From the NCBI RefSeq assembly GCF_000296215.2, contig NZ_CP013949.1:4209501-4273500 (forward strand): 64,000 bases of DNA, written 5' to 3'. The position numbers and the translations under genes were made by a program. The notes below the pieces were generated by a model. That model was not told where the DNA came from. It did no database searches and saw nothing but the letters and a program-made list of their open reading frames with translations. Of this stretch, positions 63,483 through 64,000 are shown piece after piece (position 1 is the stretch's first letter; each line of letters begins with the position of its first letter). The DNA is from Bradyrhizobium sp. CCGE-LA001. GTDB taxonomy: Bacteria; Pseudomonadota; Alphaproteobacteria; Rhizobiales; Xanthobacteraceae.

Positions 63483-63769
63483 GCGTCGCGTTCCGCGATC
63501 GGGAACGCCTTGATGCGCGCGAACAGCGCGCCGGTGACGTCGGCCGGCAGCACCTTGTCGCCCGTGATGGCGGCATAGAGATCGGGATCGTTGACCTCGA
63601 GCAGGCGTTCGAGCTCGCCGAGCTCGACATCCGACAGATTGCCGATCTCGGCATCGGCGAAGCGGCCGAGGATCAGGTCCATCTCGCGCGTGCCGCGGTG
63701 CCAGCAGCGGAACAGAAGCCGCTTGCGGCGGTCGTCCAGCCCGCTGCTCGATCGTGTCGTTCCCGTCAT
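63479..63769 (-). CDS. sdhE: FAD assembly factor SdhE (DUF339)
   Basis: A 96-residue SdhE/YgfY protein with the conserved RGTREMDLILGRFAD motif, whose RGxxE is needed to help attach FAD to succinate dehydrogenase (SdhA), and a helical C-terminus with VNDPDLYAAITG. Many alphaproteobacteria have sdhE upstream of mfd. The stop overlaps the mfd start, so mfd is coupled to it. Confidence 0.92.
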   Translation of the reverse strand: MTGTTRSSSGLDDRRKRLLFRCWHRGTREMDLILGRFADAEIGNLSDVELGELERLLEVNDPDLYAAITGDKVLPADVTGALFARIKAFPIAERDA

Positions 63770-63950
63770 GTCTCAAATCCAGTCAAACGCAGAAAGCCCG
63801 GACGTGCCGGGCGGGGCTGATATAGCCACTCGAAGAGGTCATGTCAGCCCTTTGTTGTGGCAATTATTTATGGTCGTTGTTGCCGGGCTTGCCGTCTTCG
63901 CAAAGCTTCGCCGGCCTGCTATCGGGAGCCCGGCGAAGCCCCTTGCGGAG

Positions 63951-64000
63951 CCGGGACCCGGCAATCCATCCTCTTGAATAGATGGGTGCGCCGGTCGAGC
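63951..64000. repeat. Possible partial palindromic repeat at the window edge
   Basis: GGGACCCGGCAATCCATC followed by GATGGGTGCGCCGGTC has complementary CCATC/GATGG halves and resembles the start of another palindromic family known from Bradyrhizobium intergenic DNA. The unit is cut by the window end, so the call is weak. Confidence 0.3.

Noticed and set aside
61656..63578. A 640-codon plus-strand frame opposite mfd
   Set aside because: The Mfd helicase motifs are on the other strand; this frame is an antisense shadow.
63768..63977. A 69-codon plus-strand frame with one hydrophobic stretch, starting antisense over the sdhE start
   Set aside because: It would begin inside the sdhE start codon on the other strand, has no ribosome-binding site and ends in repeat-like DNA.

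Overview
The window looks like a chromosomal segment of a high-GC alphaproteobacterium, most probably Bradyrhizobium or a close relative. The support is indirect but consistent: strong GC bias, a phosphatidylcholine synthase, DUF1236, LTXXQ and IalB-type secreted proteins, a nasTS-nirA nitrogen-assimilation locus, and several families of palindromic intergenic repeats of the kind scattered through Bradyrhizobium genomes. Species and homology statements come from reading motifs, not from database searches.

Region 1 (1-4.7 kb) is the most accessory-looking part. A tRNA-Ser(UGA) is flanked on its 3' side by a truncated P4-type integrase, an adenylate/guanylate cyclase-TPR gene and a DsbA-fold isomerase, all less GC-rich than the rest. 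On the other side lies a 51-codon gene resembling only the oligomerisation part of an H-NS/HvrA protein. Region 2 (4.7-24 kb) carries small secreted or membrane proteins, ilvD, a five-gene Dpp/Opp-type ABC operon followed by a sugar-epimerase-like protein, a DUF1236 protein, a GrlR-like protein, an NAD group (nadE, a PhaC-like hydrolase, pncA), glucokinase and a lone response regulator. Region 3 (24-30 kb) is a sugar ABC importer (binding protein, two permeases, ATPase) leading into a D-2-hydroxyacid dehydrogenase.

Region 4 (30-38.8 kb) holds a repeat-bearing hypothetical protein, a DUF1993 protein, a PheC-like periplasmic dehydratase, several secreted proteins, a cupin/RraA pair and a complete 5-oxoprolinase set (pxpB-pxpC-pxpA). 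Region 5 (39-44.5 kb) is a nitrogen-assimilation locus on the minus strand: nasT-nasS, then nirA and an overlapping flavoprotein reductase that carries an Fe-S motif instead of a flavodoxin domain. The nirA leader has a sigma-54-like promoter and a hexaloop hairpin of the type recognised by ANTAR proteins, which fits NasT control.

Region 6 (44.5-64 kb) contains rimO, an argD-like aminotransferase preceded by an Arg-rich short ORF and a strong terminator (a possible attenuator), a quinone oxidoreductase, a translationally coupled pcs-terC pair, a UbiH-like monooxygenase, an AEC permease, hspQ, an IalB-like protein, a YejA-like binding protein, a degenerate AMP-binding protein, a degenerate GGDEF-like protein, and an overlapping sdhE-mfd pair. 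No CRISPR array, rRNA, intact insertion sequence or prophage was seen.
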